From Lewinellaceae bacterium (GTDB lineage Bacteria; Bacteroidota; Bacteroidia; Chitinophagales; Saprospiraceae), in the NCBI GenBank assembly GCA_020636025.1, contig JACJYQ010000006.1:186001-250000 (forward strand): a DNA stretch of 64,000 nt, given 5' to 3'. Of the stretch, positions 51,401 through 58,855 are shown piece by piece. Position 1 is the stretch's first letter. Every line of letters begins with the position of its first letter. A model generated the notes under the pieces. That model had not been told where the DNA came from and did not search any database. It saw only the letters and a list, made by a program, of their open reading frames with translations. The position numbers and the translations under genes were made by a program.

Positions 51401-53902
51401 ATTGGTATGGCATTCCGTACAGGAAGTCCATAAACCAGCATGTTTTCCGCTGTATATCGGGAAATTCTGCACATCATGATCAAATGTAGAAGGCGTCCAG
51501 GCCGATTCTGTGTGGCAGGTGGTACAATCTGTTGAAAAATTCAGCTGTGCGTGATTCGGATCAGTCGTTTGATTGAAATCTGCCGTGTGACATCCAAAGC
51601 AGGTATTCGGTGTATTGATGTAATTTCCATTGTGACAGGCAGCACAATCATTGGCAATCTGGATATGTGCCCCGTTTAACACATAGAAATCATCGTGAAT
51701 CGGGAAAGCCGCCGGCGACCAGCCTGGATCGGTGGTATGACAGGTAGCGCAGTCGGTTGACAGGTTTAGCGATGAGTGATTTGGGTTCGCGGTTTGTACA
51801 TAATCTGCGCTGTGGCAGCCATTACAGGTGTTGGGCGTATTGCTGTAATCCCCGTGGTGGCAGGCATTGCAATCATCTGCAATGGCGATATGCGCTCCGG
51901 TAAACGGGTAAATTGAATTATGATCGAAAGTGGACGGCACCCATGCTGTTTCGGTGTGGCAAGTGGTACAATTCGTGGAGAATTGCTGCACGCTGTGATT
52001 GGGATCTGTGGTTTGGTTGAAATCATCCGCATGGCATCCGTTGCAAGTGTTGGGCGTGTTGTTGTAATTGCCCTGGTGACAGGCAGCGCAGTCATTGGCT
52101 ATTGACATGTGCGCTCCATTCAACACATAGAAATCATTGTGTATCGGGAATGTCGCGGGAGACCAGCCGGGATCGGTTGTATGACACATCGCACAATCGG
52201 TGGGCAGGTTCAGGTTCTGGTGATTTGGGTTGGTCGTTTGTACAAAATCGCCATTGTGACAACCGTTGCAGGTATTCGGCGTATTGTTGTAATCTCCGTG
52301 GTGACAGGCATTGCAATCATCCGCAATGGCGATATGAGCACCTGTGAACGGATAAATCGCGTTGTGGTCAAAACTGGATGGCACCCAGGCATCCTCCGAG
52401 TGGCACTGCGTACAATCTGTAGACAATTGCTGAACGCTGTGATTGGGATCCGTTGTCTGGTTAAAATCTGCGGTATGACAGCCTATGCAGGTGTTCGGCG
52501 TATTGTTGTAAGCCCCGTTATGACAAGTGGCACAGTCATTCGCAATATCCGCATGCGCTCCTTTCAAAACATAATAATCATCGTGAATGGGGAATTGTGC
52601 GGGCGCCCAGCCAGGATCGGTGGTATGGCACATGGCACAATCCGTAGGCATTTGCAGTGCCACGTGATTTGGATTGCTGGTCTGGTTAAAATTATCCAAA
52701 TGGCAAGCTTCGCAAGCGGTGGGGGTTCCGGCATACCCGTTTGCATGGCATTCGTTACAGTTTACCGTAGTATGAGCGCCGGTTAATGGGAAGCCTGTAT
52801 TGTTATGATCAAATGCATCATCCGTATTGCCGCTTGGATGACAGGCCAGACAAGCATTATCGTCATACACATACCCGCTTATTCCCTGGTGGCCGTCATC
52901 TGTTTCAGGGTTTTTATGGCAAACCGTACAGGAGTATTCTGCATAATTATTGGCGTTCAAATGGCATTCCGAGCATTTTTGCCATTCGCCCATGTGTGTA
53001 CCGCTGTAAATGGGGAAGTGGGCCGCATCATGATCGATGTATTCCGCTGGCATCCAGTCAGGGTCGGTTGTATGGCATGCCGCACAGTCATTCGGGAATC
53101 CCGCAGCGACATGATTGGGATCCAGGGTATTGTTAAAATTCGTTTGGTGGCAACTGTTGCAAACCGGAGAAGTACTGGCAAAATCGCCGGTAGTGTGACA
53201 TTGTTTACAATCTGATATTTCGTGTCCCTTGGTCAAGGGGAAAAAGTCGTGACTAACCTTATCGGTTCCCCAGCCGGGGTTGCTCAAATCGTGACATTCC
53301 TGGCAATCGGTGGAGAAACCGGCCTGCTGGTGATTCGGGTTGGTAGTAGCGGCATAATCCTGCCTATGACAGTTTATGCAGTCATTGCCTATTCTTTCAA
53401 ATTGCAATCCGGAAGCATTTATGTGGCATTGATTGCAGTCTAGTGCCGTGTGTACACCTGTTAAGGGAAATCCGTTTTGTTGGTGTAAATCGGTAATATT
53501 GTCTACCAACCATTTATCCGTATTGTGACAACGGGCGCAATCATTTCCCAGCGTTTGCTGGTGCATATCCTGATGGCAGGTAGCACAATCTGAAGGCGCT
53601 TCAGAGAAAATCAATGTTTGGTGACAGGCACGGCAGTCCACCAGGGCATGCTGTCCTTTCAGGGCAAACTCCGTCTTGTCATGGTTGAAACGCAAAGTAT
53701 CAGGACCCCAGGGCATACCGGTGGTTTTGGAAATCCCCGGTTTGTATGGGTCATAACTTTGCCAGTAAGCAGCACTGATTTCCCAGCTACTGGAATTGTG
53801 GCAGGCAGCACAATCAATCTTTAATTCGCTGCCATGCGGACTCTGCGATAACAAGGGAATCGCAAAGCCCAGAAATAGGGCAATTAAAAGAAACCTAGGC
53901 AT
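48404..53902 (-). CDS. Giant secreted multiheme c-type cytochrome, 73 CXXCH motifs
   Basis: The 1832-residue protein starts at the ATG at 53902, where MPRFLLIALFLGFAIPLLSQ is a signal peptide; the open frame upstream has no such signal. I counted 73 CXXCH motifs, one per 25 residues. The N-cap holds nine hemes. A five-heme block (ECHLNANNYAEYSCTVCH ... ANGYAGTPTACEACH) occurs twice. About nine six-heme units follow in two blocks, each with a TTDPGW module and an AWVPSTFDHN module. A C-cap completes it (HHNAHHQNQGNAGCYSCHPDG). Each three-heme module carries three extra His (FPIH or FDHN, GAH, NPNH), enough for bis-His ligation. No T9SS domain or lipobox was seen. It is probably an extracellular or periplasm-spanning electron conductor. 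Confidence 0.93.
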   Translation of the reverse strand: MPRFLLIALFLGFAIPLLSQSPHGSELKIDCAACHNSSSWEISAAYWQSYDPYKPGISKTTGMPWGPDTLRFNHDKTEFALKGQHALVDCRACHQTLIFSEAPSDCATCHQDMHQQTLGNDCARCHNTDKWLVDNITDLHQQNGFPLTGVHTALDCNQCHINASGLQFERIGNDCINCHRQDYAATTNPNHQQAGFSTDCQECHDLSNPGWGTDKVSHDFFPLTKGHEISDCKQCHTTGDFASTSPVCNSCHQTNFNNTLDPNHVAAGFPNDCAACHTTDPDWMPAEYIDHDAAHFPIYSGTHMGEWQKCSECHLNANNYAEYSCTVCHKNPETDDGHQGISGYVYDDNACLACHPSGNTDDAFDHNNTGFPLTGAHTTVNCNECHANGYAGTPTACEACHLDNFNQTSNPNHVALQMPTDCAMCHTTDPGWAPAQFPIHDDYYVLKGAHADIANDCATCHNGAYNNTPNTCIGCHTADFNQTTDPNHSVQQLSTDCTQCHSEDAWVPSSFDHNAIYPFTGAHIAIADDCNACHHGDYNNTPNTCNGCHNGDFVQTTNPNHQNLNLPTDCAMCHTTDPGWSPATFPIHNDFYVLNGAHMSIANDCAACHQGNYNNTPNTCNGCHADDFNQTTDPNHSVQQFSTNCTTCHTETAWVPSTFDHNSIYPFTGAHIAIADDCNACHHGDYSNTPNTCNGCHSADYVQTANPNHSSLNLSTDCATCHTTDPGWSPAAFPIHDDFYVLNGAHIQIANDCAACHNGNYINTPNTCFGCHTADFNQTTDPNHAQLNFSTDCTTCHTESAWTPSTFDHDVQNFPIYSGKHAGLWTSCTECHTNPSNYQEYTCITCHINPETNDHHVGIAGYNYSSPACFACHPNGSADDAFDHNNTGFPLTGAHTQVNCLECHANGYAGTPTKCSSCHVNDFNQTVNPNHLAANIPMECDMCHTTDPGWSPATFPIHNDYYVLNGAHVPIANDCAACHNGDYNNTPNTCNGCHNADYQQVVDPNHAAQQFPADCAQCHTETAWTPSTFDHNAFFPFTGAHIPIADDCNACHQGNYNNTPNTCVGCHTADYNQSLNPNHQAINIPTDCAMCHTTDPGWSPATFPIHNDYYVFNGAHIAIADDCAACHNGDYNNTPNTCFGCHSADYNQTTNPDHEQAQFPTDCALCHSETAWVPSTFDHNAIYPFTGAHIAIANDCDACHHGDFNNTPNTCNGCHNADYVQSLNPNHQAINIPTDCAMCHTTDPGWAPATFPIHNDYYVFNGAHIAIADDCAACHNGDYNNTPNTCIGCHTADYQGVSDPNHAVQQFPMDCTTCHSESSWVPASFDHSQYYPFTGAHIAIADDCNACHNGDYNNTPNTCVGCHTPDYNQSLNPNHQAINIPTDCEMCHTTDPGWAPATFPIHDDYYVLNGAHIAIANDCATCHNGDYNNTPNTCFGCHSADYNQTTNPDHEQAQFPTDCVLCHTETAWVPSTFDHNAIYPFTGAHIAIADDCYACHNGDFNNTPNTCVGCHSDNYNQSLNPNHQSLNIPTDCDMCHTTDPGWAPATFPIHDDYYVLNGAHIAIADDCAACHNGDYNNTPNTCVGCHAADYQGTNDPNHVVQQFPMDCTQCHSEDAWIPSSFDHNTIYPFTGAHIAIADDCNACHNGDYNNTPNTCVGCHTADYNQSLNPNHQAINIPTDCAMCHTTDPGWAPATFPIHNDYYVLNGAHIAIANDCAQCHNGDYNNTPNTCYGCHTSDYQGASDPNHSNQQFPTDCAYCHTEDSWDPVNYNHDQQYFPIYTGKHKNEWDQCIDCHTTPGDFVFFNCINCHHNAHHQNQGNAGCYSCHPDGKAD
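48630..52650. repeat. 444-bp coding tandem repeats, with an 888-bp higher-order duplication
   Basis: The DNA of the 73-heme gene repeats every 444 bp (six hemes, 148 residues). For example GTGGTGTGACACAT at 49290 recurs as GTGGTATGGCACAT at 49734. The two 12-heme stretches ending near 49740 and 48850 are more similar to each other than to other units, giving an 888-bp period. The array is interrupted near 51170-51480 by a five-heme block. Confidence 0.88.
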
Positions 53903-53958
53903 GTAACAAAAGATTAAAAACAAATCGGTTAATAAAGACCGGGACGTATTTGGGTAAT

Positions 53959-53970
53959 ACACCCGGGTGT
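53959..53970. promoter_or_regulatory. 12-bp palindrome ACACCCGGGTGT between the 13- and 73-heme genes
   Basis: It is a perfect palindrome without loop in the 110-bp gap upstream of the 73-heme gene, the longest gap between genes inside the cytochrome series. It may be an operator. No TAnnTTTG box was found beside it. Confidence 0.35.
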
Positions 53971-54012
53971 TTGTTCGATCTGTAACCGTTTCAGCTATGA
54001 TCGTAATCAACA

Positions 54013-55041
54013 TTATCTGCCTTTGGGGTGACACTCATAACATCCTGTATTCCCCTGATTTTGGTGATGGGCATCATGATGGCAGGCTATGCAATCAAAC
54101 ACCATAAAATTACCAGGAGTTGTATGGCAATCTATGCATTCGCTCCATTTATTTTTATGCTTTCCACTGTAAATCGGGAAATATTGATTATCGTGATCAG
54201 TGAAATTATTGGCTGGCCAACCCACATCGGTGCCGTGACAAACTACGCAATCGGTCGGAAATCCCTGTGCTTCGTGATCCGGACTGGTTGTTGCCCTGTA
54301 ATCGGCTTCGTGGCAGGCAAAGCAGTCGGTTGGCGTATTGGAAAAATTACCTCCTATGTGGCATTTCGTACAATCCTCAATCTGGTGCCCCTTTGTCAGC
54401 GGGAAGAACAAGTGATTCGCTGCTCCAGCCGACCAAAACCAGGAAGGCCCTGCCTGATCGTGGCAAATCTGACATTCTGTTGAATAGCCTGCTGCTTCGT
54501 GATTCGGGGCGGTGGTTGCCAGATAATCCTGGCGATGGCAGTTTATACATTCCTGCCCCAGGCGATCGAAACGCAAAGCTGTTTCTGATTGGTGACAGTC
54601 TGTGCAATTGGCCGTTGCATGCTGCCCGAGCAGCGGGAATCCGTTTTGCTGGTGTATTTCGGTGATGTTGTCTACCAGCCAGTTGGCAGAACTGTGGCAA
54701 CGGGCGCAATCAACACCAACCGTTTGCTGGTGAATATCAGTATGGCAACTGATGCATTCTCCATTTGCCTCGGAGAAAACCAGCGTTTCGTGACAGGTTC
54801 GGCAATCCACCGTAGCATGCCGGTCTTTCAACGGGAAGCGTGTTTGATCATGATCAAAACGCTTTGTTCCGCCTTCCTCTTTTTCCCATTCCCGGTTGTT
54901 CCAGTAATCAGCCGATATCGCCCATCCTTCCGGAGAATGACAGGAGGCGCAATCTATTTTCAGATTGTCACCATGCGGGTTTTGCGCCATTAGAGTGACA
55001 GCGAAAAACACACATAAGCCGCTTGTTATAAATTTATTCAC
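54013..55041 (-). CDS. Secreted multiheme c-type cytochrome, 13 CXXCH motifs
   Basis: The 342-residue protein begins with a GTG at 55041 (residues MNKFITSGLCVFFAVTLMAQ, signal peptide); no ATG fits. It has 13 CXXCH motifs: nine in an N-cap with ATVDCRTCH, SCHTDIHQQT, GVDCARCH and LFFPLTKGHQIEDCTKCH, and four at the C-terminal side, ending HHDAHHQNQGNTGCYECHPKG. Both caps match the 25- and 73-heme proteins, so this is the same design with no internal repeat modules. It was probably formed by the same duplication history. It lies between them in the cluster and should be exported by Sec and matured by the system II synthase. Confidence 0.92.
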   Translation of the reverse strand: MNKFITSGLCVFFAVTLMAQNPHGDNLKIDCASCHSPEGWAISADYWNNREWEKEEGGTKRFDHDQTRFPLKDRHATVDCRTCHETLVFSEANGECISCHTDIHQQTVGVDCARCHSSANWLVDNITEIHQQNGFPLLGQHATANCTDCHQSETALRFDRLGQECINCHRQDYLATTAPNHEAAGYSTECQICHDQAGPSWFWSAGAANHLFFPLTKGHQIEDCTKCHIGGNFSNTPTDCFACHEADYRATTSPDHEAQGFPTDCVVCHGTDVGWPANNFTDHDNQYFPIYSGKHKNKWSECIDCHTTPGNFMVFDCIACHHDAHHQNQGNTGCYECHPKGR

Positions 55042-55118
55042 AATTCAAAAACTTCAATTCAACAATCCATGGTTTACAAATCTGTTCTCTTTTATTTTTC
55101 TTAATACTCTTTCTCCAA

Positions 55119-57050
55119 CTACTCCCTGCCATCGGGGTGACAGTTATAACATCCCGCATTACCCTGGTTTTGGTGATGGGCGTTGCTGTGGCAAACTATA
55201 CAATTGAACACTTCAAAATTGTTGGGTGTCGTGTGACATTCTATACACTGATCCCATTTGTTGTTGTGCTTTCCACTAAATATCGGAAAATACTGCACAT
55301 CGTGATTCCAGCCTGAATTCCAGCTGCTGTTGCTGTGACATAATTCGCAATCAGTGGGGAAACCATAAGTCGCATGCTCCGGACTATCGGAGTTGTTGTA
55401 ATCGGCAGAGTGACATCCAAAGCAGGTGTTTGGCGTATTGTTGTAATCTCCATGATGACAGGCGGCGCAGTCGTTCTTCACATTCAGGTGACCTCCCGTA
55501 ATTGGATAATAATCATCATGCATGGGGAACAGCGCAGGCTGCCAGTCGGGCTCTGTTGTATGACACATCGCGCAATCCATCGGGAAATTGAGGCTGGTAT
55601 GATTGGGGTTGGTAGTCTGGTTGAAATCTGTTGTGTGGCAGGCCGAACAAGCCGTAGGTGTACCCGCATAACCATTTGCATGGCATTCCAGACAGGCCAC
55701 GCCCAGATGCGCTCCGGTTAAAGGGAAATCAGTCTGGTTGTGATCAAAACCTGTTGTCGCGTCTCCATTGGGGTGACAGGAAAGGCAGGCTGAGTTGTCA
55801 TAAATATACCCGTTGATGCCCACATGCTTATCGGTCGTTTCCGGATCTACATGGCAATTGATACAGGTAACCTCCATGTAATTGGAGGGATTTGTATGAC
55901 AATCCGTGCAGGAGCTCCATTCGCCATTGTGAGCTCCACTGTAAATCGGGAAATGCTCACCATCGTGATCAAAAGTAGAAGGCACCCAGGCATTCTCAGT
56001 GTGGCAAGTGGCACAATCCGTGGAAAACTGCAAAGCCCCGTGATTTGGCTCCGCGGTTTGTTCATAATCTGCCTGATGGCAACCGTTGCAGGTATTGGGT
56101 GTGTTGTTGTAATTGTCGTTATGGCAGCTGGCACATTCATTTGCAATAAGCGAATGTGCTCCGTTCAACACATAATAATTGTTGTGGATCGGGAAAATAG
56201 CCGGTGTCCAGCCTGGATCGGTGGTATGGCACATGGCACAATCCGTAGGCATGCCCAATGCGCTGTGATTTGGATTGGTACTCTGTGCAAAATCAGCGCT
56301 GTGACAGCCATTGCAGGTGTTCGGTGTATTCGCAAAATCACCTCCAATATGGCATTTGCTGCAGTCTTTTACATCGTGTCCTTTGGTCAAGGGGAAAAAG
56401 TCGTGATTGATCTTGTCTGTTTCCCAACCCGGTGTAAACACATCATGGCATTCGAGGCAATCTGTGGAAAAGCCCGACTGCCGGTGATCCGGCACCGTGG
56501 TGCTTTGGTAATCCTGCAAATGACAATCGATGCAAGCATTTCCTATCGGCATAAATTGCAGCTCAGCTGCCGCCGCATGGCATTGTTCGCAACTCACAGC
56601 ATTGTGTACACCAGCCAGGGGAAAGCCGTTTTGCTGGTGAATATCCACCATGTTGTCAATCAGCCACTTATCCGTGCTATGACAACGTGCGCAATCTGTC
56701 CCAACTGTAAGTCTGTGCATGTCCTCATGGCAAGAATTGCAATCCATAGTTGCCTCTGAAAACACAAGGCTTTGGTGACACTGGCGGCAATCTACATGTA
56801 TATGATTCCCTGTTAAAGGAAACTCCGTTTTGTTGTGATTAAACAGGAGCGTATCGGGTCCCCAGGGCATTCCGGTTGTTTTGGAAACCGAAGGTCTATC
56901 CTCCGCATGTTGCCAAAACGAGGCGGCAATCTCCCAGCCTTCTGCCGTATGGCAGGCTGCACAATCCATCTCAAAAGACGGTCCGTGTGGACTTTGCGCA
57001 GACAGGGCAAGCGCAAAGCCAAGCAATATTATTGATGACAGGTAGCGCAT
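55119..57050 (-). CDS. Secreted multiheme c-type cytochrome, 25 CXXCH motifs
   Basis: The 643-residue protein starts at the ATG at 57050 (MRYLSSIILLGFALALSAQ). It has 25 CXXCH motifs: a nine-heme N-cap and a few internal modules of the TTDPGW and AWVPSTFDHD kind. One five-heme block (DCHTNPSNYMEVTCINCH ... ANGYAGTPTACSACH) and the shared C-cap (SNAHHQNQGNAGCYNCHPDG) complete it. It is therefore the intermediate form between the 13- and 73-heme paralogues. It overlaps the 23-heme gene by 22 bp, which implies cotranscription. Confidence 0.93.
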   Translation of the reverse strand: MRYLSSIILLGFALALSAQSPHGPSFEMDCAACHTAEGWEIAASFWQHAEDRPSVSKTTGMPWGPDTLLFNHNKTEFPLTGNHIHVDCRQCHQSLVFSEATMDCNSCHEDMHRLTVGTDCARCHSTDKWLIDNMVDIHQQNGFPLAGVHNAVSCEQCHAAAAELQFMPIGNACIDCHLQDYQSTTVPDHRQSGFSTDCLECHDVFTPGWETDKINHDFFPLTKGHDVKDCSKCHIGGDFANTPNTCNGCHSADFAQSTNPNHSALGMPTDCAMCHTTDPGWTPAIFPIHNNYYVLNGAHSLIANECASCHNDNYNNTPNTCNGCHQADYEQTAEPNHGALQFSTDCATCHTENAWVPSTFDHDGEHFPIYSGAHNGEWSSCTDCHTNPSNYMEVTCINCHVDPETTDKHVGINGYIYDNSACLSCHPNGDATTGFDHNQTDFPLTGAHLGVACLECHANGYAGTPTACSACHTTDFNQTTNPNHTSLNFPMDCAMCHTTEPDWQPALFPMHDDYYPITGGHLNVKNDCAACHHGDYNNTPNTCFGCHSADYNNSDSPEHATYGFPTDCELCHSNSSWNSGWNHDVQYFPIFSGKHNNKWDQCIECHTTPNNFEVFNCIVCHSNAHHQNQGNAGCYNCHPDGRE

Positions 57051-58855
57051 GCCAGGTTTTCGAATTTATATTGAACAAATGATTCCTGCGCCACCGTAAT
57101 TTCTTTGTGGCAATCCTCACAAGCTACGGAAGCATGTTTTCCTTCCAGTTTAAACTCGGTTTTATCGTGATCAAATCTTGCAATCTCCCAGTTCTCATTG
57201 CTATGACACCTGGCACAATCTGTTACACCTTCCACCTCAAACTGCCGGTGATGTTCTTCTTTGTGGCAATCGTTGCATTTGTTGTGTAAGCCTGCAAAAA
57301 CGCCATACTTATAACCTTCCTGCGGCACATGGCAGGCGCTGCAATGCTGTTTTGTATGGGCGCCTTTTAGTGCAAAATCTGTTTTGCTGTGATCAAACTG
57401 ATTGTCCTGCCAGCTTTCGGTCATGTGGCAGTTTTCGCATTTTTTATCGGGATACCATTTTTCTGCAATTTGCCCGTTGTGCACATCATCGTGGCAGTCC
57501 TTACATCGCTCTCCAATTTTTCTGAATTGCCATTTATCCTCTTTTAGATGACAGGCAAAACAAGGCGTTGCTATGTGGCCGCCTTCTAGCGGAAACTTCG
57601 ATTTGGCATGTTTCTCCAGTGTATAGGTCGTTTCCGCAAAATCATTTTCTGTATGGCAGGTCGCACAATCGGGTGTACTTACCAAACCTGCAAACTGACC
57701 ATTGTGGTAATCATCGTGGCAAAGGGCGCAGGCATTATGCGGCAAAGGATCCGTCATACTTTTTGTGGTATGGCATTTTTTGCAATCCACTGTGGCGTGT
57801 TTCCCTTTTAGCTCAAAACTGGTTCTGTTGTGATCGAATTTATCCAGATTCCCCACCTTGCGGAAGCCATCCTCGTTGTGGCATTCTGCGCAATTATTGC
57901 CAAACCTGCCTTCGTGAACATCCTTATGACAGGTTGCACAGGCATTGGTTTTTATACCCAGTTTATCCTGAAAGACCAACAGGGGGCTGGTATTCATATC
58001 GTGGCACTCTCTACACGAGACTTTACTGTGTCTTCCCTTTAGCGGGAAGTTTGTCTGGTTGTGGTTGAAACTGCTCAGCGCCGACGAATTAGTGAATGAA
58101 ACCTCCGAGTGACACTGACGGCAATTGGTGCCGAGATTGTTGTCGTGCGGATCATTATGGCAATCGTTGCAGTTTTTGAACGGGATGTTGGTGAACTTTT
58201 GAAACTCTTTTCCGTTCCGCCATTCCTTTTCGTGGCATTCTTTGCAGTCAACCGTTTTATGCTGTCCAACCAGTTTGAAATTGGCTTTGTCGTGGTTGAA
58301 ATTACTGGCTGGTGCAAACTTCTCTGTCTCGTGACACTTGTTGCAATCATTCCCCAGTGTTTTCTGGTGAACATCCTCGTGACAGGCATTGCAATTGGTA
58401 CGCAGCCCCAAATAAGTGTCTTTCCTTTTTCTAAGTTCGGAATCAGCGATAAGATCGGGTTTATGGCAATCCCGGCAATCTATCCTTCCATGGGCCCCTG
58501 TTAATTTGTACCCGGCCTTGTTGTGGTCAAAATTCTTCTCATCGAAGCGGACCATATCGAAATTGCGACCGTGGTGGTCGCTGTGGCATTTAGCGCAATC
58601 CTTGTTTTTTGCTTCCCAGGAAACGTGAAAGCCCTTATTCTGACTGATCAGGGATTTTATCTCCTTGTGGCAGGCCAGGCATTTTTCATTGGTTACCTTA
58701 TTCCCTAAATCATGACACTGTGTGCAATTTTTGATTCCTTCCAGATTCTGGTGCGCGCGCGCCAATTCACCCGGCGACAGTTGTGCCGCCAATTGTGTAG
58801 CCATCAGGAATAAAATGGCGATGATATGGATGAATCTATTAATCACGCTTATCAC
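57029..58855 (-). CDS. Secreted multiheme cytochrome c3-like protein, 23 CXXCH motifs
   Basis: The 608-residue protein starts with a GTG at 58855 that overlaps the stop codon of the oxidoreductase gene (GTGA). The first residues (ISVINRFIHIIAILFLMATQLAAQ) form the signal peptide. It has 23 CXXCH motifs in cytochrome c3/c7-like repeats of the type FDHxKTxFxLKGxHxxVxCxxCH, for example FDHDKTEFKLEGKHASVACEDCH. It is Lys-rich and lacks the caps and TTDPGW modules of the other three, so it is an older or separate branch. Coupling to the oxidoreductase gene suggests that it is the first periplasmic electron acceptor from the inner-membrane complex. That order is inference. Confidence 0.92.
   Translation of the reverse strand: MISVINRFIHIIAILFLMATQLAAQLSPGELARAHQNLEGIKNCTQCHDLGNKVTNEKCLACHKEIKSLISQNKGFHVSWEAKNKDCAKCHSDHHGRNFDMVRFDEKNFDHNKAGYKLTGAHGRIDCRDCHKPDLIADSELRKRKDTYLGLRTNCNACHEDVHQKTLGNDCNKCHETEKFAPASNFNHDKANFKLVGQHKTVDCKECHEKEWRNGKEFQKFTNIPFKNCNDCHNDPHDNNLGTNCRQCHSEVSFTNSSALSSFNHNQTNFPLKGRHSKVSCRECHDMNTSPLLVFQDKLGIKTNACATCHKDVHEGRFGNNCAECHNEDGFRKVGNLDKFDHNRTSFELKGKHATVDCKKCHTTKSMTDPLPHNACALCHDDYHNGQFAGLVSTPDCATCHTENDFAETTYTLEKHAKSKFPLEGGHIATPCFACHLKEDKWQFRKIGERCKDCHDDVHNGQIAEKWYPDKKCENCHMTESWQDNQFDHSKTDFALKGAHTKQHCSACHVPQEGYKYGVFAGLHNKCNDCHKEEHHRQFEVEGVTDCARCHSNENWEIARFDHDKTEFKLEGKHASVACEDCHKEITVAQESFVQYKFENLACATCHQ

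Noticed and set aside
48630..52650. Regular repeats that could suggest a CRISPR array
   Set aside because: The period is 444 bp, the repeats are coding and the spacing parts are conserved too. There are no short repeats with unique spacers and no cas genes.
48425..53824. Many long plus-strand open frames opposite the cytochrome genes, for example 49697-50476 and 52109-52786
   Set aside because: They are antisense shadows. The repeated CXXCH-coding DNA is poor in stop codons on the other strand, and the translations are repetitive Ile/Val/Arg/Gly strings that follow the 444-bp period.
53903..54034. A longer start for the 73-heme protein at 54034
   Set aside because: The extension overlaps the preceding gene and puts non-signal sequence before a clean signal peptide that begins at 53902.
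48404..57050. T9SS export of the giant cytochromes
   Set aside because: The C-termini are heme-binding caps ending in CHPDG or CHPKG, without the sorting-domain pattern seen in the three T9SS cargo proteins of this window.
48404..58855. Catalytic multiheme enzymes such as nitrite or hydroxylamine reductase
   Set aside because: No CXXCK or other special heme motif was seen, and the modules are uniform with one spare His per heme.
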